A stretch of DNA of 18,946 nucleotides from DASUWK01 sp036378435 (GCA_036378435.1 DASUWK010000060.1:1-18946), one strand, 5' to 3'; counted from the first letter of the stretch, positions 1 through 7,458 are shown. The notes: generated by a model from the letters alone, not told the origin. Numbers and translations: made by a program.

Positions 1-1090
1 GCTTCTGCTGGTCGGACATCGTGCCCAGGGTGAGGATCGTCAGCGCCTGCGTCTGGCCGCGGGTGAAAAGCCCGGAGCCGTGCGTCCGCGGCAGCACACC
101 GACCTCGACGGAGATCGGCCGGATGTCTTTGAGACCGCGGCCATCGGGCCGCACGCCGTCCTCGATCGTCCGCTGCCTGACCCGGTCCTTGACCTTCTTC
201 TCGAAGAGCTTGGCGAGGATGTCCGCGTGCTCGGCGTGACGCTCGGTGAGCTCCGCGACCATCTCCCTCTTCAGCTCGTCCACCGCGTCCTCGCGGCCGG
301 CCTTGTCGGGGTTGTATAAGGCTCCGTCGATGCGCTGGGAGACCCACTCGTCGACCGCGTGGGCGACATCCTCCGGGTAGCTCGGCGCGGCTGTCTCCAG
401 CTTCGCCACGCTGCCGGTGTCAGAGCGCAGCTCTTCCTGCAGGCGGCAGAGCTCGCGGATGGCCTCGTGGGCCATGTCGAGGGCCTGGAGCACCAGCTCC
501 TCGGTCACGCCCTTGGCGCCGGCTTCGACCATCAGGATCGCGTCCGCAGTCCCCGCCACGACGAGGTCGAGGTCAGAGCGCTCCATGTCGGCCATCAGCG
601 GGTTCACCACCAGCCGCCCGTCGATGTAGCCCATGCGGACCGCGCCGATGGGTCCCTGGAAGGGCACGTTCGAGATGGTCAAGGCGGCCGAAGCCCCGTT
701 GATCGCGAGGATCGTGGGGTCGTTCTCCATGTCGACGCTCAGGACGGTCGAAACCACCTGGACGTCGTTCCGGAAGCCCTCCGGAAAGAGGGGCCGGATC
801 GGCCGGTCGGTGAGCCGGCTGGCCAGGATGGCGCCCTCGCTCGGCCGGCCCTCGCGGCGCATGAACGCCCCTGGGATCCGGCCTGCCGCGTAGAGCTTCT
901 CCTCGTAGTCGCAGGTCAGGGGGAAGAAGTCGATGCCCTCGCGGGGCTCCTTCGACATCGTGGCCGTGCTGAGCACGACCGTGTCTCCACGGCGGATCAG
1001 GACGGCTCCGTTGGCCTGCTCGGCCACCCGGCCGGACTCGATCGAGATGCGGCTGCCCGCAATCTCAGCTTCTTTTGTGACTACTGTCAC
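1..1090 (-). CDS. pnp: Polyribonucleotide nucleotidyltransferase (PNPase), N-terminal half, cut by window edge
   Basis: PNPase is the phosphorolytic 3'-5' exoribonuclease of RNA turnover. 363 residues are visible out of roughly 700 or more for the family; the gene runs off the left end. The visible part covers the first RNase PH-like domain (about residues 10-145, with PLFPEGFRND and a GYIDG segment), the helical linker, and the start of the second RNase PH domain, where RPDGRGLKDIRPI and THGSGLFTRGQTQ are diagnostic. The catalytic part of the second domain and the KH and S1 domains lie outside. The start is GTG at 1090-1088, preceded by GGAGG at 1101-1097 with 6-nt spacing, one of the few strong ribosome sites in this gene train. 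It follows rpsO by 146 nt, the classic rpsO-pnp order. The identification is secure. Confidence 0.97.
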   Translation of the reverse strand, partial: MTVVTKEAEIAGSRISIESGRVAEQANGAVLIRRGDTVVLSTATMSKEPREGIDFFPLTCDYEEKLYAAGRIPGAFMRREGRPSEGAILASRLTDRPIRPLFPEGFRNDVQVVSTVLSVDMENDPTILAINGASAALTISNVPFQGPIGAVRMGYIDGRLVVNPLMADMERSDLDLVVAGTADAILMVEAGAKGVTEELVLQALDMAHEAIRELCRLQEELRSDTGSVAKLETAAPSYPEDVAHAVDEWVSQRIDGALYNPDKAGREDAVDELKREMVAELTERHAEHADILAKLFEKKVKDRVRQRTIEDGVRPDGRGLKDIRPISVEVGVLPRTHGSGLFTRGQTQALTILTLGTMSDQQK

Positions 1091-1186
1091 GTTGTACCTC
1101 CATGGGGGAGGCGCCGGTGGTCTGGGCCCCGGACGGGCCAGGTCGAAAGCTGCCACCGGTCAACCTCAAGGGCTGACAGCCGGAAG

Positions 1187-1208
1187 CTTTGGGCCTGACT
1201 TGCCCAAG
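1187..1208 (-). promoter_or_regulatory. Small hairpin in the rpsO-pnp spacer
   Basis: On the transcript, TTGGGC (1207-1202) pairs with GCCCAA (1194-1189) across a 7-nt loop. In other bacteria the rpsO-pnp spacer carries an RNase III processing hairpin and sometimes a terminator. This stem is short and has no T-tract, so a terminator role is unlikely and a processing or stability role is only possible. Confidence 0.25.
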
Positions 1209-1236
1209 GCCGATGAGACCTAAGCGTCCCCCGCTG

Positions 1237-1506
1237 TTATTTCCGGATTCCGAGCTTGGCGCGCAGCCTGCGGGCGCGCTCCACGTCGGTTCGATCCAGG
1301 TAGTCCAGCAGTCGGCGACGCTTGCCCACCAGCAGCAGCAGGCCGCGGCGGGAGTGGTGGTCCTTCTGGTTCACCTTCAGGTGCTCGGTGAGCTGCCTGA
1401 TGCGCTCGGAGAAGATAGCGACCTGGACCTCGGTCGACCCGGTGTCCTTCTCGTGCAGGCGGTTCTCCGTGACCAGCCTCGTCTTCAGCTCGTTCTCGAC
1501 TGCCAA
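1237..1506 (-). CDS. rpsO: 30S ribosomal protein S15
   Basis: S15 is a primary 16S rRNA-binding protein of the small subunit platform. The sequence has the family hallmarks: EKDTGSTEVQVA near residue 20, KDHHSRRGLLLLV near 48, and RRRLLDYL. I place the start at TTG 1506-1504. This gives 89 residues, the usual family length, and puts DTGS at residues 21-24 as in Escherichia coli S15. An open frame extends upstream to 1701, but the added residues do not resemble S15. No Shine-Dalgarno precedes the TTG. A TATACT -10-like box ends only 11 nt upstream, so the mRNA leader is probably only a few nucleotides long. The neighbours are pnp downstream and a gamma-glutamyltransferase gene upstream, instead of the usual direct ribF or truB junction. 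Confidence 0.96.
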   Translation of the reverse strand: MAVENELKTRLVTENRLHEKDTGSTEVQVAIFSERIRQLTEHLKVNQKDHHSRRGLLLLVGKRRRLLDYLDRTDVERARRLRAKLGIRK

Positions 1507-1510
1507 ACCG

Positions 1511-1523
1511 ATCGGTAAGTATA
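1511..1523 (-). promoter_or_regulatory. Probable rpsO promoter -10 element and start point
   Basis: TATACT (1523-1518 on the minus strand) matches the -10 consensus at 5 of 6 positions. A start point about 7 nt downstream falls near 1511, leaving a 4-5 nt leader before the TTG of rpsO, which would explain the missing ribosome site. No good -35 hexamer sits 16-19 nt upstream. The two palindromes upstream may supply activator contacts instead. Confidence 0.45.
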
Positions 1524-1546
1524 CCCGCGGCCTTTCTCGGCCCCGA

Positions 1547-1565
1547 ATTTCCCGGGAGATTCGCG
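1547..1565. repeat. Promoter-proximal palindromic repeat, copy 1
   Basis: ATTTCCCGGGAGATTCGCG, an imperfect palindrome centred on CCCGGG (between 1553 and 1554). It repeats, with one mismatch, 41 bp away at 1588-1606. Its centre lies about 42 bp upstream of the inferred rpsO start point, a typical position for an activator that touches RNA polymerase. The binding factor is unknown. Confidence 0.6.
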
Positions 1566-1587
1566 CCAATCCGGCGCTGTGCGGTTG

Positions 1588-1606
1588 ATTTCCCGGGAAA
1601 TTCGCG
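1588..1606. repeat. Promoter-distal palindromic repeat, copy 2
   Basis: ATTTCCCGGGAAATTCGCG. The first 14 bases form a perfect palindrome (ATTTCCCGGGAAAT). It is a direct repeat of 1547-1565 with 18 of 19 bases identical, centred about 83 bp upstream of the inferred rpsO start point. Between the copies, GCGCC (1563-1567) and GGCGC (1573-1577) can form a 5-bp stem. It lies just after the end of the gamma-glutamyltransferase gene (stop at 1628). Confidence 0.6.
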
Positions 1607-1627
1607 TCATGGCGCGGCGCAGCGTGC

Positions 1628-3130
1628 TCAGTGCGCGGATTCCAGCACAGCCCCATCAGAGCGAGGGTCTGCCCCACCCCGCCACCGACCGGGGCCGTCA
1701 ACCACGATCGCGTGGGCGTGGCCGAGCGTCAGGGAGCTGCTCGGCATCAGCTTGACCTCCAGCTCCGAACGGGCGAGCTCGCCGGCGCCCGGGTAGCTCG
1801 CCTCCACGATCAAGGGCGCCCCTCCCGCCGCGACGCGCAGCCGCGGAGCGGCGACGGCGTCCGCCGGGTCGAGCCCGTGGTCGACCAGCTGCAGGAGCAC
1901 CTGGGACTGCAGCTGTGGCTGGCCGTCGCCTCCCATGCTGCCGAAGGCCGCCCAGGGCCGGCCCTCCCGGCCGGCGAGCGCCGGGATCAGCGTGTGCATG
2001 GTCCGCTTGCGCGGCTCGAGGCGGTTCACGTGCGCTGGGTCGAGGCTGAAGTAGCAGCCCCGGTTCTGGAGGTTGATCCCGGTGCCCTCGGCGATCACGC
2101 CCGAGCCGAACTCGTAGGCGACGCTCTGGATCAGCGAGACGAGGTTGCCCTCCTCGTCGGCCGCGCACAGATAGACGGTGTCGCCGCCGTCCGGGACGGG
2201 CGCCGCTTCCGTTGCTTCGACTACGGGCTGCAGAAACGGGTCGAGCGGGGCTTCGAAGAAGTCTGGGTCGGTGACATAGGCGTCGCGCAGCGGGTAGACC
2301 TCGTTGCGGATCCGCAGCAGCTCCCGCGCGAATCCAGGCCCAGGCGTGAGCTGGTCCGGGCGTAGCTGCTGGAACCGCGCCAGCATGCCCATCGCGGCGA
2401 GACCCTGCGTGGGCGGCGGGAGCTCGTAGATGTCGAGATCGCGGTAGCGCATGCGCAGCGGCTCGACCTCGGCGCCCCGGTGTGAGGCCATGTCCTCGTG
2501 GGTCACGAAGCCGTCGCGCTTCTGCACGGCCGCCGCAATCGCAGCCCCGACGTCGCCGCGGTAGAAGCCGAGCCAGCCCGCGCGGCCGATCTCGGCGAGG
2601 ACGGCCGCCAGATCGGGGTTTCGCAGGAGCATGCCGGCCTGTAGAGGCGGATAGAGGCGCTGCTGCTCGCTCTCGCGCAGACGCCACTCCGCCGTCTCGA
2701 TCAACGAGGCGGCCAGGCCGGGAGTGATGACGAACCCGTCGCGCGCGGCGCTCACCGCAGGCTCGAGGACACGGCCCAGGCCCATGCGCCCGAAGCGGTC
2801 GAGGATGCGGCCCCAGGCCTGGACGGTGCCGGGCACGGTGACGGCGAGGGCCCCCCGTTCGGGCATCCTCTCGTGGCCGCGCTCGCGGACGGCGTCGATC
2901 GTCGCCCCCGACCCGGAGCGCCCCGCGCCCGCGATGCCGATCGGCTCCCTCTCGCCCGCCGCCCAGCAGAGCGCGAACAGGTCGCCGCCGATTGAGGTCA
3001 TGTGCGGGTACACGACGCAGAGGACCGCATTGGCCGCGACGATGGCGTCGAAGGCGTTGCCGCCGTCGCGGAGCACCTCGACCCCGGCCTCCGAAGCCTG
3101 GCGGTGCGGGGTGGCGACGACGCCTCTCAT
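1628..3130 (-). CDS. Gamma-glutamyltransferase family Ntn-hydrolase
   Basis: This 500-residue protein belongs to the gamma-glutamyltransferase family, self-cleaving N-terminal-nucleophile enzymes that transfer or hydrolyse gamma-glutamyl groups. Family hallmarks are the opening VVATPHRQASEAGVEVLRDG, GGNAFDAIVAANAVLCVV, HMTSIGGDLFAL, and the conserved ALAVTVPGTVQAW near residue 100. The expected nucleophile threonine that heads the small subunit is T318 in GGDTVYLCAADEEGN. Downstream come a Lys-Arg-Thr-Met-His-Thr segment (residues 375-380) and FGSMGGDGQPQ near 396. It has no signal peptide, unlike periplasmic GGTs, so it is probably cytoplasmic, similar to YwrD-type paralogues; its true acyl donor is unknown. 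Its ATG overlaps the stop of the lipid kinase gene by 4 nt (ATGA), so it is translationally coupled. It is the last gene before the rpsO promoter region. Confidence 0.88.
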   Translation of the reverse strand: MRGVVATPHRQASEAGVEVLRDGGNAFDAIVAANAVLCVVYPHMTSIGGDLFALCWAAGEREPIGIAGAGRSGSGATIDAVRERGHERMPERGALAVTVPGTVQAWGRILDRFGRMGLGRVLEPAVSAARDGFVITPGLAASLIETAEWRLRESEQQRLYPPLQAGMLLRNPDLAAVLAEIGRAGWLGFYRGDVGAAIAAAVQKRDGFVTHEDMASHRGAEVEPLRMRYRDLDIYELPPPTQGLAAMGMLARFQQLRPDQLTPGPGFARELLRIRNEVYPLRDAYVTDPDFFEAPLDPFLQPVVEATEAAPVPDGGDTVYLCAADEEGNLVSLIQSVAYEFGSGVIAEGTGINLQNRGCYFSLDPAHVNRLEPRKRTMHTLIPALAGREGRPWAAFGSMGGDGQPQLQSQVLLQLVDHGLDPADAVAAPRLRVAAGGAPLIVEASYPGAGELARSELEVKLMPSSSLTLGHAHAIVVDGPGRWRGGADPRSDGAVLESAH

Positions 3131-4059
3131 CGCCGGGGCAGGGCCAGCCGCAGGGCGCCGGGCACCACCTCGAACGTGGCCGGCAGCCAGCCGGGCTGCT
3201 CGCCGTCAAGGTCCAGCCGCACCTGCTCCGGTGAGCTGACCTCGGCGCGGCGCCCGCGCATCACCTCCCACTTCGGGTTGGGCTCGTCCAGGTGGCGGCC
3301 GGCCTTGATCTTGGACAGGCCGCGCACGTTCTCCATCGCACTGAGATCCCCGATGAGCAGGAAGTCCAGGAGCCCGTCGGACGGGTCCGCCATCGGCGCG
3401 ACCTTCATCCCGCTCCCGAAGTAGCGGCAGTTGGCCGCGACGACCTGCTGCGCCTTCAGCTCGCGCCGCTCGCCGTCGACCACGACGGTCATCGGCTTGT
3501 TGCGCCAGGCGAGCAGGCTGGTGATCGAGGCCAGCATGAACGTGAGATCCCCGCCCAGACGCTTGGACGAGCGGTTGACGCGATCGACGACCTCGCCGCC
3601 GACGCCCGCGTCCGCGATGTTCGCGAAGGCTCGGACCTCCTCCTTCCCGTCGTGGTTGCGGTAGCGCGCGATTCCGGCGTCGATCACCTTCGTGGCGCCG
3701 CCGGCCAGCATGCCTGCGATGCCCATCGGTTCCAACGGCATGTCGAAGGTGCGTCTGAAATCGCCGCCGGTGCCGAGCGGGATCAGCGCCAGCGCGGTCT
3801 CGGTCGAGATCGGCTCGCCTTCCTCGAAGAACCCGTTGGCCACCTCGTTCAACGTGCCGTCGCCACCAGCGGCAGCGACGACGCGCCGGCCTTCTCGCAC
3901 CGCCTGCCGAGCCAAACCCGTGGCCTCGAGCGGCCGGGTGGTGAAGGCCGTGTCGAACTTGAGGCCCGCCAGGCCGAGCTTGCCCGACAGCACCTGCCAT
4001 CGCTCCCGCGTCCTGCCGCCGCTGGAAGCCGGGTTGACGATCACGAGGATCTCGTTCAC
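3127..4059 (-). CDS. Diacylglycerol kinase family (YegS/DgkB-like) lipid kinase
   Basis: 310 residues with a DAGK catalytic fold: the N-terminal nucleotide-binding NPASSGG (9-15), the signature GGDGTLNEVANG (65-76), and the glycine-rich LIPLGTGGDFRRTF (92-105). The family ATP-phosphorylates diacylglycerol or related lipids such as ceramide or sphingoid bases; the substrate here is not readable. The usual GTGNDF motif reads GTGGDF, an Asn-to-Gly change. The start is GTG at 4059-4057 with no clear Shine-Dalgarno, 18 nt after the stop of the AGPS-like gene. As I recall, Mycobacterium tuberculosis has the same pairing: Rv2251 (AGPS-like flavoprotein) next to Rv2252 (diacylglycerol kinase). That supports a shared lipid role. 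The stop overlaps the GGT start. Confidence 0.9.
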   Translation of the reverse strand: MNEILVIVNPASSGGRTRERWQVLSGKLGLAGLKFDTAFTTRPLEATGLARQAVREGRRVVAAAGGDGTLNEVANGFFEEGEPISTETALALIPLGTGGDFRRTFDMPLEPMGIAGMLAGGATKVIDAGIARYRNHDGKEEVRAFANIADAGVGGEVVDRVNRSSKRLGGDLTFMLASITSLLAWRNKPMTVVVDGERRELKAQQVVAANCRYFGSGMKVAPMADPSDGLLDFLLIGDLSAMENVRGLSKIKAGRHLDEPNPKWEVMRGRRAEVSSPEQVRLDLDGEQPGWLPATFEVVPGALRLALPRR

Positions 4060-4077
4060 GATCTCGAACCCTAAGGG

Positions 4078-5400
4078 CTAGCGGCCGCCGCCCGCGCGGG
4101 GATTCATGACGGACGCCGGGTCGAGCGCATCGCGCAGCTTCTGCCACACGCCCCACCAGCCATCCAGCTCGCCGCGGGCCCACCGCGCCCGCACCCGGCC
4201 CACCCCGTGGTGGTGCGAGATCGTCGCCCCGAGGCGCACGCAGACCTCCATCGCCCCATCCCACGCCTGCTGGTAGCGCTTCTCGGCCTCGGCCTCGCTG
4301 GGCGCCGACCCGCCGAAGGTGAAGTAGGCGCAGACACCCTGGCCGTAGGCGTGGCTGAAGTGGCACAGCGCCAGGTCCGCGGCCGCCTGCAGCGCCGCCT
4401 TGACCTCGGCGTGGACCTGCTCAATAGCCGTCCACGGCGCCGCCACCTCGATCGTGTCCACGAACGAGCCCGCCGGCTCGAGAAATTGCAGCATTCGCTC
4501 GGCCGAGAGGCCGAAGCGGTGGTCGCGCCAGTGCTCGAAGGCGGTTGGGCCGAGGTCGGTCGCGGCGGCGCAGATCCCGGCGATCACCTCTGCCTCGGCC
4601 ACCGCAACCGCCGGCTCGCCGGCCGCCGCGCAGACGAGCAGGCAGCCCGGCTGCGCCACGCCCTGGAACGCGGTGTCGTCGGCGTCGTAGAGGCGCAGGA
4701 CCAGCGGCCGGAGGTCGCGCTGGATGATCTCGCGCGCCGCCTCCAACCCCGCCCGGAGGTCCGGGAACAGCCAGCCGCCCCCCATCACCGCCGCTGGCTT
4801 GCGGTGCACGCGCAGGACCACGTCCAGGACCACGCCCAGCGCACCTTCCGAGCCGACGAACAGCTCGTGCAGCGCGGGCCCGACGGCTGACCGAGGGCCC
4901 GGCCGAGGGTGCGCGATCGTGCCGTCGGGAAGCGCGACCGTGAGCCCGAGCAGCATGTCCTCGATGCTCCCGTGGCGGCTCGACTCCTGACCGGACGACC
5001 GTGTGACCACCAGGCCGCCGACCGAGCTCACCGGAAGGGATGACGGATAGTGGCCGAGAGTGAGGCCCCGTTCCAGCAGCTGCTCCTCCAGGCGCAGGCC
5101 GAGCACACCGGCCTGGACGTGGCAGGTCAGGTTGTGCTCGTCGATCTCGAGCACGCGATCGAAGCCGGTGAGGTCGAGCGCCACCTCGCCCTGGTCAGGC
5201 GTCGCGCCCCCGCAGACGCCGGTCGCCGCGCCGACGGGGACGATCGTCACCTTCTCGCTCGAGGCCCAGCGCAGCAGCTCGGCGACCTGGTCGTAGGTTT
5301 CGGGACGGACCACCAGCACCTCCGGTGGCGGCGCGCCTGCGCGCTCGCGCATCACCCCGAGCGGCCAGAGGTCCCGCACCGGCCGCCGCGTGATCTGCAT
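4078..5400 (-). CDS. FAD-linked oxidase, alkyl-DHAP synthase-like
   Basis: 440 residues. The PCMH/VAO-type FAD-binding domain spans about residues 25-200: VLVVRPETYDQVAELL (28-43), PVGAATGVCGG (55-65), a glycine-rich GGLVVTRSSGQESSRHGSIE (128-147), and FVGSEGALGVV (181-191). The C-terminal domain has SHAYGQGVCAYFTF (349-362) and SHHHGVGRVRA (395-405). The histidine triplet (396-398) and the ATRxSG-like segment are hallmarks of alkyldihydroxyacetonephosphate synthase, which swaps the acyl chain of acyl-DHAP for a fatty alcohol to form an ether lipid. Many bacterial relatives are only annotated as flavoproteins, or as D-lactate or glycolate oxidases, so the substrate is inferred. The ATG at 5400-5398 overlaps the glpB-like stop by one base (TGATG). 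The diacylglycerol kinase gene follows. Confidence 0.85.
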   Translation of the reverse strand: MQITRRPVRDLWPLGVMRERAGAPPPEVLVVRPETYDQVAELLRWASSEKVTIVPVGAATGVCGGATPDQGEVALDLTGFDRVLEIDEHNLTCHVQAGVLGLRLEEQLLERGLTLGHYPSSLPVSSVGGLVVTRSSGQESSRHGSIEDMLLGLTVALPDGTIAHPRPGPRSAVGPALHELFVGSEGALGVVLDVVLRVHRKPAAVMGGGWLFPDLRAGLEAAREIIQRDLRPLVLRLYDADDTAFQGVAQPGCLLVCAAAGEPAVAVAEAEVIAGICAAATDLGPTAFEHWRDHRFGLSAERMLQFLEPAGSFVDTIEVAAPWTAIEQVHAEVKAALQAAADLALCHFSHAYGQGVCAYFTFGGSAPSEAEAEKRYQQAWDGAMEVCVRLGATISHHHGVGRVRARWARGELDGWWGVWQKLRDALDPASVMNPRAGGGR

Positions 5401-6542
5401 CAGCTGCGCGCGCTCCAGCGGCCGGCCAGCCGCCCGGTGAGGAGCGGGACGCCGAAGCCGAAGCCGTCCGCGTAGTCGCGGCCGCCGAGCAGGGAGCCGG
5501 CGGCGCGGAGGTTGTCGAAGTGCGGCTTGCCGGCGGCGTCGAGCGGACGCAGCTGAGCGTCGGTCAGCAGCCCCGCCCGGAAAGCGGGCTCTGGCGACAG
5601 GTACTCCAGGTGATGCAGCGCGACGGCCTGCTCAGGAGCCGGTCGACCGTCGAAGAAGACCTGGAGCCCGGCCAGCGGCTCGGTCACAGCTCGGCCTTTG
5701 CGCAGCCCGCCGCCGAGGTAGCGGCCGGTGGCCATCACGAAGGCGTCCGCAGTCACCTGGTCCGCGCCCACGGCTGCCGCGCGCAGCCGGCCCCCCTCGA
5801 CGTGGAACCCGGTGGCTTCGCCCGTCACCACCTTGACGCTCGTCGCCGCCAGGGCCCTCTGTAGTGCCTGTTGCAGGCGCCAGCCGTGCGGTGACGGAGC
5901 GGCGGCCAGCAGCTCGAAGCCGTTGGCGGGGAGGCCGATGAAGCCGGGCGGGTAGGCGATTGCCTGTGCTCGAACGTGCGGTTCTGGCGCGGGCCGGCCG
6001 AACAGATCGGTGATCGACGCGCCCGGACCGAGGTCTTCGATCGGGAGCTCCTCGGCGGTGGCCTCGATCCCGGCCAGCTCCCGGAGGGCGGCCGCCGTGG
6101 ACTCGGCGTCGTATTCCGAGACGCTGGGGACGCCGACCACAACCACCCGCTTGCCGCGGAGGGCTCCGAGCTCGCCGGGAGCCACTGCCTCCGGCACGAA
6201 GTTCGCCTCGTGCGGAACGCCGCAGATGTCCGCGTAGACGCCGCGCTCCCGCAGGCCGCCCCGGAGCGGCAGGCCGGCCCTGGCCAGCGCAGCGGTCAGC
6301 CAGGCGCACGCTTCCTCCAGCTCCGCCCCCAAGCGCGCCTCGTCCATGCCCAGACGGTGGAAGGGGTGGTGCGCAAGCTGCGCGAGCACGCCGAGCTCGG
6401 GCGCGATCTCCATGCCTCCCGCGTATAGCGAGGTGGCGCCCGGCGCCTTCGCGATCAGCGTCACCTCTGCGCCTTCGGCCGCAGCAGCGAGCGCGGCCGA
6501 GAAGCCGGCCAGGCCGCCGCCGATCACGGCCACCTTGCTCAC
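5400..6542 (-). CDS. glpB: GlpB-like flavoprotein (anaerobic glycerol-3-phosphate dehydrogenase subunit B family)
   Basis: 380 residues with an N-terminal Rossmann dinucleotide site, VAVIGGGLAGFSAALAAA (GGGLAG at 8-13). This is followed by a GATSLYAGGMEIAP segment matching the SSGSLDLL region of GlpB, and a C-terminal NLRAAGSLLGGRDYADGFGF segment typical of GlpB and related FAD oxidoreductases. In the known GlpABC enzyme, GlpA holds the main FAD, GlpB a flavin, and GlpC the iron-sulfur clusters; together they oxidise glycerol-3-phosphate to DHAP. Neither glpA nor glpC is present here, so this copy stands alone or its partners are elsewhere. The start is GTG at 6542-6540, overlapping the ribF stop by 4 nt (GTGA). 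The next gene is the AGPS-like flavoprotein. Confidence 0.82.
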   Translation of the reverse strand: MSKVAVIGGGLAGFSAALAAAAEGAEVTLIAKAPGATSLYAGGMEIAPELGVLAQLAHHPFHRLGMDEARLGAELEEACAWLTAALARAGLPLRGGLRERGVYADICGVPHEANFVPEAVAPGELGALRGKRVVVVGVPSVSEYDAESTAAALRELAGIEATAEELPIEDLGPGASITDLFGRPAPEPHVRAQAIAYPPGFIGLPANGFELLAAAPSPHGWRLQQALQRALAATSVKVVTGEATGFHVEGGRLRAAAVGADQVTADAFVMATGRYLGGGLRKGRAVTEPLAGLQVFFDGRPAPEQAVALHHLEYLSPEPAFRAGLLTDAQLRPLDAAGKPHFDNLRAAGSLLGGRDYADGFGFGVPLLTGRLAGRWSARS

Positions 6543-7441
6543 GACAGCAGCCGGCGGGTGTCGTCGACGTCCCGCCGCATCTGCTCGGCAAGCTCGGCCG
6601 GCGACGTGAACTTCACCTCGTCCCGCAGGTGCGCGGTGAAAGCGATCTCCACCCGCTGCTGGTAGAGGTCGCCCTCGAAGTCGAGGAGATACGCCTCGAC
6701 GGTGAGATCCGTGCCGCCGAAGGTCGGCCGGTAGCCGACGCCGATGGCGGCCTGGTACACGTCGCCACCGACCCGCGCCCGACCGGCGTACACGCCGGCG
6801 CCCGGCACCAGCTTGTTGGGCGCGATGGAGACGTTCACGGTGGGGAAGCCCAGCCCCCTCCCCACCTGGTGGCCGTGCTCCACGGTGCCGAGCAGGGCGA
6901 ACTCCCGCCCCAGCAGACGGTTGGCGGCATCGACGTCACCAAGCGTGACCAGGCGGCGGATCTCGGAGCTGTGCAGCTCCTTGCCTTCGACCAGCACCGG
7001 CTCGATCGTCTCGACGTCGTAGCCATGCTCGGCGCCGTGGTGGCGCAGCCATTCCACGTTCCCCTCCCGCCCGCGGCCGAGCGCGAAGTCCGGACCGGTG
7101 ACCAAGAGCTTCAGCTGCACCGAGCTGAGGAGGCGGGCCATGAATTCGTCGGCGGGAACGTTCGCCAGCTCGCGCGTGAACAGCAGCACGATCGCGTCGT
7201 CGACCCCCAGCTCGTCGAGCAGATGCAGCTTCTCTTCGAGGGAGGTGATGGTCTTGGGGCAGTTCTCGGGATCCAGGACACAGCGCGGATGGGGCTCGAA
7301 CGTGACCAGAGCGCGCCCAAGCTCGCCGTCGGCGACCCGGTTGATCAAGGCCTGGTGGCCGAGATGGAGCCCGTCGAAGCTGCCGATCGTCAGTGCGGTC
7401 GGCCCGAGCCTGGTCTCCGGAAAGCCGTGGTGGACCTTCAT
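6539..7441 (-). CDS. ribF: Bifunctional riboflavin kinase / FMN adenylyltransferase
   Basis: 300 residues, the usual length for RibF, which converts riboflavin to FMN and then FAD. The N-terminal nucleotidyltransferase domain shows TIGSFDGLHLGHQ (18-30), FEPHP (48-52) and the ELHSSEIRRLV segment (156-165). The C-terminal riboflavin kinase domain shows GRGLGFPTVN (194-203), PGAGVYAG (213-220) and EAYLLDFEGDLY (249-260). The ATG at 7441-7439 is 17 nt after the truB stop, a standard neighbour. The following genes encode two flavoproteins (GlpB-like and AGPS-like), so flavin supply and flavoenzymes are cotranscribed in this arrangement. That may be chance, since truB-ribF is ancient synteny. Confidence 0.97.
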   Translation of the reverse strand: MKVHHGFPETRLGPTALTIGSFDGLHLGHQALINRVADGELGRALVTFEPHPRCVLDPENCPKTITSLEEKLHLLDELGVDDAIVLLFTRELANVPADEFMARLLSSVQLKLLVTGPDFALGRGREGNVEWLRHHGAEHGYDVETIEPVLVEGKELHSSEIRRLVTLGDVDAANRLLGREFALLGTVEHGHQVGRGLGFPTVNVSIAPNKLVPGAGVYAGRARVGGDVYQAAIGVGYRPTFGGTDLTVEAYLLDFEGDLYQQRVEIAFTAHLRDEVKFTSPAELAEQMRRDVDDTRRLLS

Positions 7442-7458
7442 GCCGCGTGAAGGTCGTT

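Noticed and set aside
1237..1701. S15 frame extended to 154 codons
   Set aside because: The extension is unlike S15, overlaps the end of ggt, and would include the palindromic promoter region. The 89-residue form matches the family length exactly.
1698..3209. 503-codon minus-strand open frame in the ggt region
   Set aside because: Out-of-frame shadow of the gamma-glutamyltransferase, with Arg/Pro/Gly-rich nonsense sequence.
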